Source: Aphelenchoides besseyi (taxonomy: Eukaryota; Nematoda; Chromadorea; Rhabditida; Aphelenchoididae). Taken from it: a DNA stretch of 64,000 bases. The notes beneath the pieces were generated by a model. It ran no database searches, was not told the DNA's origin, and saw only the letters and a program-made list of their open reading frames with translations. The position numbers and the translations under genes were made by a program. Location of the stretch: positions 6,014,001-6,078,000 of the forward strand of contig JAMPIQ010000002.1 in assembly GCA_024699855.1 (NCBI GenBank), read 5' to 3'. Below are positions 21,573 to 33,270 of the stretch, piece after piece (position 1 is the stretch's first letter; each line of letters opens with the position of its first letter).

Positions 21573-22992
21573 ATGCCCAGTGAATTGACAATTGACTTTG
21601 CGGCTGGCTGTGTAGGAGGTTCGTTGAACTGGTTGAATGATTTCTAACCAGTCTCTATAACCTTTGCTTTCGCGTATTCATACTGATGGTTCGATTACAG
21701 GTGTAGCCGGAGTTCTTGCCGGTCATCCGTTGGACACAGTGAAGGTCCGACTTCAAACACAAAAACCGGGCACATATCGTGGAATTTGCCATTGCTTCAC
21801 TTCCATTGTAAAGCAAGAAAATGTTCGTGGACTCTACAAAGGTATGTTTTGATGAGAACTCAAAAACAAGTTTACATCTTTTGATCTTAACGTATAGACT
21901 AAAATATGATTCCCGCAAAAACATGTCAACGTACTCATTATTTGATTGATTAGTGAACACTTAATTGATTTCAGGCATGTCATCGCCTTTATCATCGCTT
22001 ACACTCGTGAATGCGATTGTTTTTGGCGTTCACGGAGCGGTAGCCAAACAGTTCGATGACCAGAAGGCGATTTTCACGCATTTCATTGCCGGATGCTCGG
22101 CCGGAGTGGCACAGGCCTTTGTTTCATCGCCAACTGAACTCTTAAAACTGCGAGTTCAAATCAACGACGACTCTCATCGCAAATATCGTTCTCCGTTTCA
22201 TTGCCTTCGATCCATAATGAAAGAATCCGGACCACGTACACTGTTTCGGTAATTCAAGCTACACAAGAGGAGCCTTCTAATCCTTTTATTCAGCGGCATG
22301 TGGGCGACTCAACTTCGCGATTGTCCCGGTTTGGGAATTTATTTTGCCAGCTATGAGTTTTTGGCACGATCCATGAGCCGTGATGGAACTATGGAAGCGT
22401 TGACGAGCCTGCAGTTGCTTTGTGCCGGAGGTAAGAACACGTGATTGGACGTTTAACGATATCAATTTAAAGGGTTTGCCGGAATGCTCTCGTGGTTGTT
22501 CAATTACCCAACAGATGTGATCAAGACGAGATACCAAGCAAACGATGATGCCAAGAATTACGGTGAAGTGATTCGCAAAACATACGCTGAGCGTGGAATG
22601 AAAACTTTTTTCGTTGGCTTTGGCTCAACTTTACTTCGGTTAGTTGACATATTTGGACGACAAATTCATTTCTTTTAGTGCATTTCCGACCAATGCCGCA
22701 ACCTTCTTTACAGTGGAATGGACTTATCGAATTCTTTTGGATTATGACCTGATTGGATTGATTCAACGAAACTCCTTTCGAGCCTCCATGAAACGTTACA
22801 TCAGCCACAACGACGTGACCGATTGGAGGTATGTTCTCTGCAAAACTACAAGGTAAAGTGGTTTCTTTTAGCCGAACTTCTTTGCTTTTGCCTGAGGCGG
22901 GAAGCACGTTTATCGGTTTGTTCTCGACTTGTTTTTTCTTCTAACCTTCACTTTTAGAGCCGATGATTCTGCACTATCGTTTAACTTTATGA
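21573..22992 (+). CDS. Mitochondrial carrier, SLC25A29-like (basic amino acid / acylcarnitine branch)
   Basis: Inner-membrane solute carrier with three repeats. Exon 1 (21573-21618) gives [16 protein letters not shown]; further exons are 21701-21841, 21975-22248, 22294-22430, 22473-22638 and from 22679. The three carrier signatures are intact: [22 protein letters not shown] and [11 protein letters not shown]. The segments [40 protein letters not shown] and [14 protein letters not shown] follow SLC25A29 closely. After the sixth helix there is an unusual extra tail of about 50 residues ([10 protein letters not shown], then [20 protein letters not shown]), ending TGA 22990-22992 after two more short introns. 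The family transports arginine/lysine-type amino acids or acylcarnitine; the substrate cannot be fixed by eye. Confidence 0.93.
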
Positions 22993-23897
22993 AGGAAATG
23001 AATTTTGAGTTTCTATTTATCTAATCATTGTACCTATTCACGTCTATTGATAGAAATGTCAATCGAAAACGAACGTTATACGCCATGACCTTTTCCTCGG
23101 TGCTTTCACTTAAAACACACGAGTTCATTTCTTTTTACGGGTATTTCTCATTTGTTTGTTATTTATTGTTGACAGTAAACACTACCAACCAAAACAGTTT
23201 TCATCAAATAAACACATCGAACAATAATACGATTGAGATCGTCTCCACGAACGAATTTGCGAGATCCTATTGAACAAACTCCACAGCACCTGTTTTGAAG
23301 GGCGTGTCGCCGTGAAAATTCTAGAAACACAAATTGAATGCCGATTAAGTAGATTTCCAAAAGGTATCTCAACCGGTTCGACTGGATCTCCCTGCAGCGG
23401 AGATGTTAATCGGCACTATGTTTTCAAATTTCGAAGAATTCTGCCGCTCGGCAACTGCGTGATTTTTCATCCCTTAATACATTTGCTTGACTATAAAAAC
23501 ACGTTACCGGAACTCAAAAATCAAACAAAACGAATCTCAACGTTAATTGCTCTCTTAAAAGCTTTGATTTCGCTATTTGAGCTTCGGAGTTTCTTTTGAC
23601 GAATGACCGTTCAAGTAGCTTCTTGCTTTTTATCTGCTCCTTCCACTCACGCAGATTCTTTGAAGTGCGTGAATGAAATTGCACTTCAAAAACTACGGAC
23701 GATCCACCGGTTCAGTTTGTTTTGGTTTTGTAGGATCCCGAAACATCGTCAACAGTTGTGGCACGTGAAGACGATAAGGTCATTCGCGGATCTCCCGTTC
23801 GCATCTCCACAAATCCCGATCTTAGTCGTGACTTTGGAAATTAAAAGCGCGCGAATATTTTCGTTTAACGTCAATTTGCAGAACTCCAAGTGTCGTC
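22993..23897. other. Unresolved stretch between carrier and TSP1 gene
   Basis: Long open frames of unclear meaning: 23089 onward with a hydrophobic start (FISFYGYFSFVCYLLLT), a 109-codon frame at 23270-23599, and a short exon-like frame near 23735 (DPETSSTVVAREDDKVIRGS). I could not join them through good splice sites, and none resembles a known family. Confidence 0.3.
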
Positions 23898-24637
23898 ATG
23901 AAACGAATTATAATCAGAACGTCAGTTCTGTTGGCGTTGTCGTCGAGTAAGTGAATGATGTCAACAAACAAATAACCATTCAACTTTTAGCATTGGTGAT
24001 TTCAAGTCCCGTTCCATCGTCGACGCAATTGCCAACTCCCACTTCACGTGATAGCAAATATCTTGTTCTTGAGCAATTTCATCCTTTGTCTTCAGCATTT
24101 AACCAAAAAGATAGTAGGTAGTTGATTGAAAATGTCGCTAAGTTCGAGTTCAGAAGCCCGAATTCATGCTGTCAAATCGCATCCCGTACAAAAAGCGCAG
24201 AATGTCGAAGTTCTTGTTGATTTTGGAAGCGAAACACAAGAACCGTTGAGCGCATCCGGTGCTCGTCAGTTGGGTCGAACTTCGCATTTTCAATTGCCCA
24301 CTGAAAAAGGACCGTTGGTTTTTGATCCCATGAAACATACAAGTGCGATTAGACTTGAAATTAAACGCTAATTGTTTTCTGTTTAGCTAAATCCCACTGG
24401 TTGGATTGGACGCGTTGGACCGAGTGTTCCGACGGTGAGCGTGTTCGAGTTCGCCAATGTTTGGAAGTGAAAAACGTTAAATGCGAAGTGAGTTACTTGA
24501 CTTCGCATACAAATTAAGTTAACACCAATTTTCAGGGGCCGAGCATTGAAACTCAAAAGTGCTATTCTTTTCAAAGTTCCAACATTCCATTTGCCAAAGA
24601 TCCGTTGGTTATTGAAAAAGAGATTTCGGGAGTCTGA
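23898..24637 (+). CDS. Secreted protein with one thrombospondin type-1 repeat
   Basis: ATG 23898 starts a clear signal peptide (MKRIIIRTSVLLALSSTLVI). Introns of about 36-48 nt join a Ser/Thr/Pro region (SSPVPSSTQLPTPTSRDSK), a linker (KSHPVQKAQNVEVLVDFGSE), then the TSP1 module: SHWLDWTRWTECSDGERVRV, RQCLEVKNVKCE, GPSIETQKCYSF. The W-x2-W-x2-W, CS, R-x-R and final E-x-x-C pattern is conserved, including Trp residues that are usually C-mannosylated. It ends KDPLVIEKEISGV-TGA. About 200 residues. The intron inside the TSP1 module lies near the one in the larger TSP1 gene at 33-39 kb, suggesting relation. Likely extracellular matrix or cuticle-associated. Confidence 0.75.
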
Positions 24638-24733
24638 GCGTTGCAACTCGTGATCTTGCTTTTTGATTCGAATCAACTTAAATTGTTTTCTAAAGCTGTG
24701 CTTTCCGTGGCACATTTAATAAGGATTGTTCCA

Positions 24734-24739
24734 AATAAA
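24734..24739 (+). terminator. Polyadenylation signal AATAAA of the TSP1 gene
   Basis: AATAAA about 100 nt past the TSP1 stop codon and just before the next candidate gene. Confidence 0.5.
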
Positions 24740-24759
24740 CACTTGTTCTTGTGCTGCAG

Positions 24760-25224
24760 ATGAAGAAAGACATACACATGTGATTACTCCAAACCATCAG
24801 CATTCAATTTCTTTTGCTGCTAAGTTGTGGAGCTGCAGATGTTGTTGGAGTATTTCTGTTCTGCGAGAAGTTTTTAGATCGTTCGACGTGCGAAAACAAT
24901 CATTTCGTTGCGTTCTTCGAATGCAATTTGCCCTCGTCCCAAACATCGGAAGTTGAATTGTTGAACGTGCACATCCCTCGCGCTCCTAATGACATTGCTC
25001 GTGAACTTCGATAGTGCCGTTTATTTGGCTCATTTCCGTGTCAAAGCGCAGAACGAAAAGTCCTTTGTTTTCGACATGACAATCAAAATGTCAGCGGAAA
25101 GTTGTGTCAAATCTTCGCTTTTAACGTTGAAACGTCGGGAAGTGATGTCGAGTCCGGCAGCCAACAAACCGCTCTAATTGTGTCGTCCGAAAATCTGCCC
25201 GGCAGTTCGTTTTGCGCGTCCTGA
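24760..25224 (+). CDS. Candidate small secreted protein, unusual first intron
   Basis: ATG 24760 follows GCTGCAG. A direct reading hits TGA after MKKDIHM. If a 21 nt GT...AG segment (GTGATTACTCCAAACCATCAG) is removed, the result is MKKDIHIIQFLLLLSCGAAD, a textbook signal peptide, followed by VVGVFLFCEKFLDRSTCENN, FFECNLPSSQTSEVELLNVH and IPRAPNDIA. A second, 50 nt intron (starting GTGAACTTCG) removes a TAG and joins QRKVLCFRHDNQNVSGKLCQ, IFAFNVETSGSDVES and the end SENLPGSSFCAS-TGA. Such a short intron would be exceptional, so the model is tentative. No family is recognised. Confidence 0.4.
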
Positions 25225-26192
25225 AATATCCGCTTCTGAATCGGACTTTTTCATCGTCAGAATCGGGCGCGAAGTGTGGCGACGGCATTTTTTCAATTTG
25301 CCGTTTGAGCGTCCACACGACTAAAAGCAATTTTTCCATTGATTCTCTCTTCTAGAACTTTGATTTCTAAACATCGACGTGGATGACTTGTCACTTCGTT
25401 TTAATTGAATTCCTCCTATGGTTTCTCGTAGCCGTTAATGTTCAGTTGTAACAAAAACATTCGTTTCGAGGAACTTGAGGTTCTATAAATCACAAACGGA
25501 CTCCATTTCTCGCAGAGATTAAGTGTCTAGTGAGTAATTTAACCGCAACGAATAACCGTGTTCCATGTCATTTCGGTGACTGCGATTTGCGCGTTTCAGT
25601 CAATGAACGCAAACAATGTTTCGTTTTTAATAGTCGGGTGTTCTTCATTCATTATGCGTATGCGTAATCCACGACTCCAAATGTTCTCGCGACTTAAGAC
25701 GCGAGTCCAAGAAAGCGGGCAACTGAAGAAGAAGATGATTGACAGTCGAGTTCGACCCGACTGATCACTCGTTGTTTTCAAATCCACACGACGAAATTCG
25801 TTGAAATTGTGACTTCACACCAACCCGTTTGTTTTTCAATTCATAAAAACTAATGGAAACGTCTGAGACACAAAGAAGGATAACCGTAGGCTTATGCTCG
25901 AATGTTTTGCAATCATCGTAATTTGCTCAGAAACACATTTGAGGTATTAGATTTCCATGAAAAGGACCTTGAACTTTTGTTGTTAATTCATAGAATGTTT
26001 GCTCGGTTTCAAACTAATTAAAGCAACTCAATTCACGGACTTATTCCCTTGCGATCGGTCAACAAGTTTGTATTTCATGCATCAAAAACAAACAAAGTCG
26101 ACCTCATATTTCCATTTAATCTCCTAATTGACACTTCGTGTTCCCTAGCGTGAAGTTCTTGAATTACATAAGACATCGTTTTAAGCACATCC
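25225..26192. other. No clear gene
   Basis: After the candidate secreted protein the sequence stays open in another frame to about 25320 (PEISASESDFFIVRIGREVW), then becomes AT-rich without a supported exon. It probably contains 3' UTR and upstream sequence of the next plus-strand exons. Confidence 0.35.
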
Positions 26193-27047
26193 ATGGGTCA
26201 CAAAATGCTTCCATCCACAGAAATCAACAACAAAACTCGGACGAAGAGTATGTCGGTTAAGGAGTTGAAGATTAATGGAAACGAGGACTCATCGTCGCCT
26301 CTGCCGAGTCCGTCACCTCTCGAACGAGTTCAATCGCTGAGAATGAACTCTGACTTCGACGATCGGTGAGTTCACTTTTCACATTGATTTATTTGCATGT
26401 TGAATGAACTGAAGAGCACGCGTTTTTAACGTTTCACTGCACAATTGTAGCTCATGGGCAACGAAATTGGACGTTTTCAGTTAACTGAACGTTTTGCTGT
26501 TCAATTTTTGCGAGAGTAATTGTTGGCGTCAAACTGGCCACTTGCTCGGACTGAAAATCGATTTATGTTTCGTTAAATTTTCTGCATCCCTGTTTATAAT
26601 TACTGCCCCAGACGACTACGGTCTACCGACAGTAATTACTCTCTTCTACGTTTTGTTGTCAGTTGCGTCATGTTTTCGGAGCTTTGACATGATGGATTCG
26701 TGATGCTGACAAATTCGGTTTATTGGTTCCTTGTGTACCTATTTATTCTTTAACAGACCTTATACTTTCGTACGGAACGCATATTTGGAATTTGACTATG
26801 TCCAAGTGCAATGCTTCACACTTTCGAAGGTCGTTGAAGCACTTCGTTTTCCCGATGTGAATTCGTGAATAGTCCAAGCCGTCTTGGAATTTGCTACTTT
26901 TGAATTCAAGAGCGAGGGGTAGAGCTCGAATTTCGTGTGATTATCGGTAACAGCACAACCACCGTGCCAATGCAAAAACTCCGAAAGAAAAAAGGCGCCC
27001 ACATTTGCCATCTTGATGTTTTCTTCCGCACCTTCATCGTCCGGTTT
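26193..27047 (+). CDS. 5' exons of an unknown plus-strand gene
   Basis: Exon 26193-26365 starts MGHKMLPSTEINNKTRTKSM and continues SSSPLPSPSPLERVQSLRMN to a GTGAG donor. It joins in phase to an exon at 26757 (RPYTFVRNAYLEFDYVQVQC, FTLSK), then across a 43 nt intron to SKPSWNLLLLNSRARGRARI and SCDYR, and across another 43 nt intron to KKAPTFAILMFSSAPSSSGL with a GTGAAC donor at 27048. The continuation is unclear. The start looks like a cytosolic Ser/Pro-rich tail followed by an extracellular-type region, but no transmembrane exon was found. An antisense frame (26796-27110 minus) overlaps and is taken as a shadow. Family not recognised. Confidence 0.4.
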
Positions 27048-27537
27048 GTGAACACAATACAACGCATTTCCGTCCATTTTCTTCGCATAACTCAATTGAC
27101 TCATCGGCAATACACACAGTCGAACTGCTTGTATGGTTCCTGAGAACTTCTTTTGTATTCGTGCAAGGGTGTGATTATTGGACTACTTGACTGAGAAGAT
27201 TTGACTTCTTCATGCGTTCTTTTATTCGATATTCATCGTGTTTATAGATGTAAGGATTATGCTTAAGATTACTATTCAATTTACTCTTTCGTTGAATAAC
27301 AATGTTTGAGTGACGCTCTTTGACTGGGGTCTGTAGAGCAAGTCGTCAGGAGAATTAAAGATGGCCATCTAGGCACGCGAGTAAGACGACACCAATCAGT
27401 CAACAAATTTCGTTGACATTTGGTCACAATCAAGTTTCAAAGGACATGTTGCAAAACGTCTAGTCGTGGGTTGGAAGATGGCAAAACGGCAAGAAACTGA
27501 TTGTTCGAGCTTCGCTTTTTCATTTTCTTCTTTTACG

Positions 27538-28066
27538 TCATTCATTTAATTGGTCAGCACGCCGCCAAATCATGTCAACAAATGAAGAGAAAATGTGAGT
27601 GGTATTCGAGTGGGTTGCAGAACCATTGAGTATTGTGTTAATATCCGAGTACAATCGGTCGAAAGTTTGCGCGACAGTTTTGTTTAACGGCCAATCTGAT
27701 AGACCAAATGTTGCCATCCAACAGCACAGTCCAACATTTTGTCGTCTGTTGAGGTTCGAAGCGCAATCGAAGAACATCTGTCAATCAAACGTTCTTCAAA
27801 ATTGTAGATCGATTGCGCCCACGATTTTGGGGTTAAAAGTTAACTCCGAGTTTGCACATTTGCTCTCAAACGCGCAAACTAATAGTTCGTTAGAGAGTGG
27901 AAACAAGCACTTTGTTGAATAGCGACAATGCTCGTTTAAAATGCGACTAAACGGATAAGTTGGACGACACAACGGCAACTTACGGCAATCGACCCGTTTG
28001 TATTCATTTTCGCGGTTTTTTTCTCAACTCACCAAGACGCTTCTTTTTGGGTTTTGCATAATTCAG
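27538..28066 (-). CDS. Candidate cysteine-rich protein; strand ambiguous
   Basis: Minus-strand reading LGELRKNRENEYKRVDCRKL, PLCRPTYPFSRILNEHCRYS, TKCLFPLSNELLVCAFESKC, then a 45 nt intron and MFFDCASNLNRRQNVGLCCW, MATFGLSDWPLNKTVAQTFD, ending IWRRADQLNE-TGA. It has about 10 cysteines, a CCW and three N-glycosylation sequons, as in nematode secreted proteins. However, the plus strand is also open here (27599-27922, including KVCATVLFNGQSDRPNVAI), so direction is not certain. The upstream part of the minus model could not be completed. Confidence 0.35.
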
Positions 28067-28679
28067 TTCGTCAACCTCAGTCGATGCTCGGACATGTCAT
28101 CGAAAACGGGCATTCTGGCGGGATGCCACGAGCAGACCCAAAGAACAGTTTGCACAGGCGAAATTTCCGTATTTTAAGTTTTACGTGTTTTGGCGCCACC
28201 AATTTGCACGAACAACTTCTTTCTTGTTACTCATTAGAAGTTTCGCGATTCCTAAACCGATCATTTATTTGTTGGCGAACCTTATTGCGAGAACTACGGT
28301 GTAGTTGGCGGATGATTTATTTCGCTCGATGTTTATTTGTTGCCCAGCAACATTGCTCATCTATGTCCATCTTGAGTGTATTTGTCTTCGCATTACCCAA
28401 TTCATCGCCTTTCACTTCGACGACTCTTGACTTAAACGAACGATGCCGGAAGCCATCTCTTGCTCTGAGTCGTTTTTCCGGCCTAAACGAGCGGCCACTT
28501 CAACGCGTGCCAAGTGGTCAAATGCAAAGAACCAAATTAAAATCCACCGTTTGACCTTTGGATATTAGACCTTGAGCTTAACTATTTACATGCTTGACAT
28601 CTTTTTACATCAGTATTCAAGTTGCATTTCAAATGAATGATGTTCAGTTTGCATTTTTATGGCTAATTAATTTCTGGTG

Positions 28680-29180
28680 TGTTGAATTTTGTCGTCACTT
28701 GAGACTTTTAGCTCATTGCCGCTATGAGTCCAGGCGTTCATTTCATCGACTAGAGGTTTAATCACATCGATTTGACGTTTCATTTTCCAGTTGTTTTTTC
28801 CAATCTCCGAACCTGCTAAGATTGTTCGATGAGTCTCGTTGCGGAAATTCAACAGAGCCTTTCCAAAATGACTGCACTAATGTCAGATTAGAGGTTGAAA
28901 GCGTTAAAGTGAACCCAGCCGCAAAAAATGACCACAGGTGTGAAAGGTAGATTGTCGAAGCGAAAGTAAAAGTCGAAAGCGTTCCTTAACTCCGACAAAT
29001 TTCCGCTTCGTGAGATCATGTTCTTCGGCCCAAATAAGTCGAGGACATGATATAAGTAGCTCAGAAGAGGCGGGACTCGAGTGCGTAATAACATGGTTTC
29101 AATACGGCGAGTAACGTTCGTCGTCCGTCTGTCAAAAGGCAGAGATTTCGAGTGAAGTTGAGTGGTGAGAAGAAGCAATT
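28680..29180 (-). CDS. Exons of an unknown minus-strand gene
   Basis: Frame with TNVTRRIETMLLRTRVPPLL, SYLYHVLDLFGPKNMISRSG and NAFDFYFRFDNLPFTPVVIF joins across an approximately 44 nt intron to HFGKALLNFRNETHRTILAG, SEIGKNNWKMKRQIDVIKPL and VDEMNAWTHSGNE. The plus strand carries stops here, which supports the minus reading. It may be the 5' part of the gene whose 3' exons lie at 27.5-28.1 kb. Family unknown. Confidence 0.35.
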
Positions 29181-29242
29181 AGTTGGTCCAAAACAATTTC
29201 TATCCATCGATTGAAATCTTACATTACTATTTGATTATCGAA

Positions 29243-32200
29243 ATGAACGGTCGGCCTTGTAGTCAACATATTGCAGCGGGTGTTATGCACGCTCGTGTGT
29301 TACACCACCAAAATTCACGTGGAAGTTTAACGTAAGTGAAAACACAATAATCGGATATTGTTAGTTAAAAAAGTATTCTGTTTATTTGATTATCCATTCA
29401 AGTCCCCAAGTTTTGACGTCAAGGAGCATCGGAATTTCTTCTTCGTTATCCAATTTGTTGCCATGTCGACAGACCTCCTAACCTAATTAAACATATCCTG
29501 CTCTACATCCGGTTAAAATTAGACAAGGTTGTGATCCGGCCGATCTCATTTCTAAGAATTGTCAGAATTCGCAGTTAATTTCATTGCAAATCCTTGCACT
29601 TTTGGTCGATTTTTGTACCCAAACGTTCAACAGGTTGAACTCTCGATTTGCAAGTGTGACCGTAGATGACAGTTGAATTTTAAAGTTGCTCATTTGCCAT
29701 CGTTACTAAGAGTCTTTAGTTGTAAGCAAACAACAATAGAGGTTGAAATCTTAAGAGAATGACGAAGTATTTGTCTTGTTTAGCAGCACGTGTCCACTTT
29801 TTTCCTTAAATTTCAATTTCTAATCAAATTGTTGCAACGTAAACAAGATGTTTCAGACCCAGTTCATTGATGGCTGATAATGAGTATCGTGTTATATTAA
29901 ATGTTGGAGGCGTAAGGCATGAGACCTACAGACATACGCTCAAGAAGATACCTGCCACAAGATTAAGTCGGTAAGTGGGTTCTATTCAAACTAACAAGAG
30001 TTCATTGCCTTTAGATTAACAAACAATGCTAGTAATTACGACCCCGTTCTTAACGAATATTTTTTCGATAGACATCCCGGAGTATTTGCACAAATATTAG
30101 TAAGTAGATCAACCCAATAATTGATAACAAGCCTTTCTTTCTTATAGAACTATTATCGTACAGGTTTGCTGACTCTCTAGGACAATAACCAATCAATCGG
30201 ATGCACTTTTGCAGGTCATCTCCACTATCCATTGGATGTTTGCGGGCCGCTTTTCGAAGAAGAACTTGTTTTCTGGGGCATTGACTCAACGGAATGTGCA
30301 CCATGCTGTTGGATGACGTAAACTTCAGAATTTCAACCTTTTTAGCATAATTATCTTTACAGATTTACGCAGCATCGGGATACACAAGAAGGTGTGATGA
30401 GTATTTTCATTGTTTGTATATTCGTTATAAATTTTAGTTCTGTCTACATTAGACAAGCTTGATTTGGACGATGAGGCCTTCAACAACGAAGTTTCAGTTT
30501 ATAATCGACTAGTGGTTAATCCAAAATTTAGGAAGAACTGTACAAAAGCTTTGGCTACGAAGACGACTTTCACAATCAAAGTTTGAGTTCATGGCAACAA
30601 GTGAAACCACGAATATGGAGACTATTTGATGAGCCTTCATCTTCACGTGGAGCAAAAGTAAGTCCAGAGAGGTCCTAGTTGAGTTAATCGATCAATTCTA
30701 GATCATTGGTGTGATTTCCGTGTTCTTTTTGGTTGTTGCAATTCTCGTCTTTTGTCTCAAAACTCATCCGGGCCTTCGAGTTTACGAGTTAGATAACGTC
30801 GGTTCAATAAACATTTCTCATTCTCCGATACTTCACGACGATCATCGGGATTCAACAAACGAACGACCTCAATCTCATTTCAAATATCGAACTCAGGCCA
30901 TAAGTGTTGATCAAACCAACTCAAAGACACATCCCTCCTTCATGGTTTCTTTCTTGTTCTTACGACTACTAATGACCGCATTTCAGATAATTGAAACGAT
31001 ATGCAACATTTGGTTTACATTCGAAATTTTCATTCGGTAAGCAATTGATTTTGTTACGTTTAGCTTGTTTCAGTTTTGCGTGTTGTCCATCGAAGATCAA
31101 ATACTTCAAAGCGCCGGTTAACATAATCGACATTGTCGCCACACTCACATTCTACATTGATCTTTTCCTCACTACATCTTTTGGTGCAACTGCCGATCTC
31201 GAGTTCTTTTCGATCATTCGCATCCTTCGACTTTTCAAATTAACTCAACACTCACAGGGTCTTAAGATTCTTTTGCACACTTTCCGGTGAGTTGGAACTC
31301 TTTCAAGATATGGCATCGATTTCAGAGCGAGTGCAAAAGAGTTAATTCTTCTCGTTTTCTTCCTTGCTCTTGGTGTCGTCATTTTTGCTGCCTTAGTTTT
31401 TTATGCGGAAAGATCGCAAGTGAATCCTGACAATCAGTTCGAATCAATTCCGTTAGCCACGTGGTTCGCGCTGATTTCAATGACTACCGTTGGATTTGGT
31501 GGGTCGAAAAGACGATTTCAAAACATAGAGACATGTTTGCAGGCGATTTGGTTCCGCACACACTTCTTGGACGTCTTGTGGTATTTTGTGGGTTTTTTGG
31601 ATCTCACAGAACGATGTTTTTAGGGAAGTATTTGTGCTCTTGCAGGTGTTTTGACGGTAAGTTGACATTAAACATTTGCACTTTTACGTCTATGAAACTT
31701 AATTTCAGATTGCACTGCCCGTTCCCGTAAGTTTTCCATGTTTACAAGTTACAATTGAACGTAAAAATTCATCATCCTTTGACAAATACCGTTTTTGCAC
31801 GAACAAATTAGTCGTTACTTGTTCTCATTGAGCTTAAATTTTGTCTTCTTGACCTCCGTATCGCTTGTGCCGGTGGTCGAGTGGTAACGACGAAAGAATT
31901 GCGTTTAAGTCAATGATGAATTTGTACGTCAGACTGATCAAAATTGACGATAATAAAAAACCGCTTTCTGAGACTTCATTTTTAGGTTATTGTTTCTAAT
32001 TTTACGGTAAGTCGACATTTGCGAACGATCTGAACATTAGCAATCGACATTTTTGTATTGAACGGTAGAAGATGATGTTGATTGCTGGTTCAATCGTTCG
32101 TAAATGTTGACTTATCGGTTTTAAGATGTACTACACTCACACACAAGGTAAGCTGTTTATTCGCGTTTAATTGACAAGCAAATAGATTGTTGATGCTTAT

Positions 32201-32712
32201 TTCTAATTCTGCGTTTTCAGCAAGATCTAAGATGCCTCGAAGAAAGAGGGTTATTCTTAGGTAATTTCACTATAGAGACCGTATTCTTTTGTCATAGAAC
32301 CGAGGCTAGAAGCACTTGTTTGAAGAAATGAATTGAAGGATTGTGAATTTATTGTTAACAAACCTTCTCAGCTGTGGTTTTTGATTTGTCGGATTCAGCT
32401 CTCACGTAGCCGAGATCTGAAGTTCCCTAAAATAAGCGATATAGAAATTTAGTTTCTATGACAAACAGATCCGATTTCTATAGCGAAAAAACCTTATGCT
32501 TATTTTCAGTGCCGACCAAGTGGTATGCTTCTTGTGTCTGTTGATGAAATTTAAAACAAACTCATTAGGTCAAACAACAGCAACAACAAGCACCACGTAG
32601 AATGGTAATTTCGAGTAAGAATTCGTACGCCTGTACTGATGCTGGGTCCACTCCCCTACTGTCGAACCACGTTAATCGACCGAACAAAGATATTTCATCG
32701 GCGAGGATGTGA
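29243..32712 (+). CDS. Voltage-gated potassium channel, Shaw/Kv3 type (EGL-36-like)
   Basis: Exon 1 (29243-29331) gives [20 protein letters not shown] and splices in phase across a 525 nt intron to [20 protein letters not shown], the T1 tetramerisation domain, which carries the Shab/Shal/Shaw zinc motif (HYPLDVC ... ECAPCC). S1 is [19 protein letters not shown], then [13 protein letters not shown] (S2), [15 protein letters not shown] (S3), [20 protein letters not shown] (S4 arginines), and [20 protein letters not shown] (S5). The pore reads MTTVGFGDLV instead of the usual GYGD; S6 has ALAGVLTIALPVPVIVSNF across two introns (one 21 nt exon), then [18 protein letters not shown] Gln-rich tail ends [24 protein letters not shown]. 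Complete channel, many short introns. Confidence 0.95.
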
Positions 32713-33270
32713 TGCAAACAAAAAAACCGTCCAATTGCATCCAATTTGTTTTTTCAACTTACCTATGTCCTTCTGTTAATTATCTTTGTTTTCTTAGCTA
32801 ATAAACAGTTAGAGCGCGGAAATCCAAGCGACTTTCTGCAAAGTATCAGGCTGATGCAAAGCTCCACCAATCGTAGAAACGAAGTCAATTATGCAAAGTT
32901 GTTCTTTACAACCACTACATCAAGTTCATAAACAAAACGACATTGCGCGTTGTTATCAGCGTCTAGAAGGTTGAAAACTCTCGATTTTGGCGGATCAGCG
33001 AAAGGGCGGTAGAATTCGACGGATGGCGCGCACCGTTGGAGATCCACCGACCAACAAACTGACCCAAATAATTATTGCGGTTTGCGTCGATGACTTACGG
33101 ATTCTGTCGCGCAATCACCGTCGAAGGATGTCGTTTGCTCGCTTCTAAACACACTCGAAAATTAAAAGAGCGGCTTAACACCAACAGACGGTGCCCGAAA
33201 ACTCATCGTTTCGTGTTACGCGTGTTTTAATTTCGAAGTTTCATGTAAATTGCTCTTTTTAGTGGACACA

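Noticed and set aside
28054..28554. 166-codon plus ORF
   Set aside because: Composition is poor, and competing minus-strand exons cover part of it; kept only as part of the ambiguous-strand finding.
31860..31900. A-box-like GTGGTCGAGTGGTAACGAC as a tRNA-Ser start
   Set aside because: No B box or stems follow within tRNA distance; it lies in a K+ channel intron.
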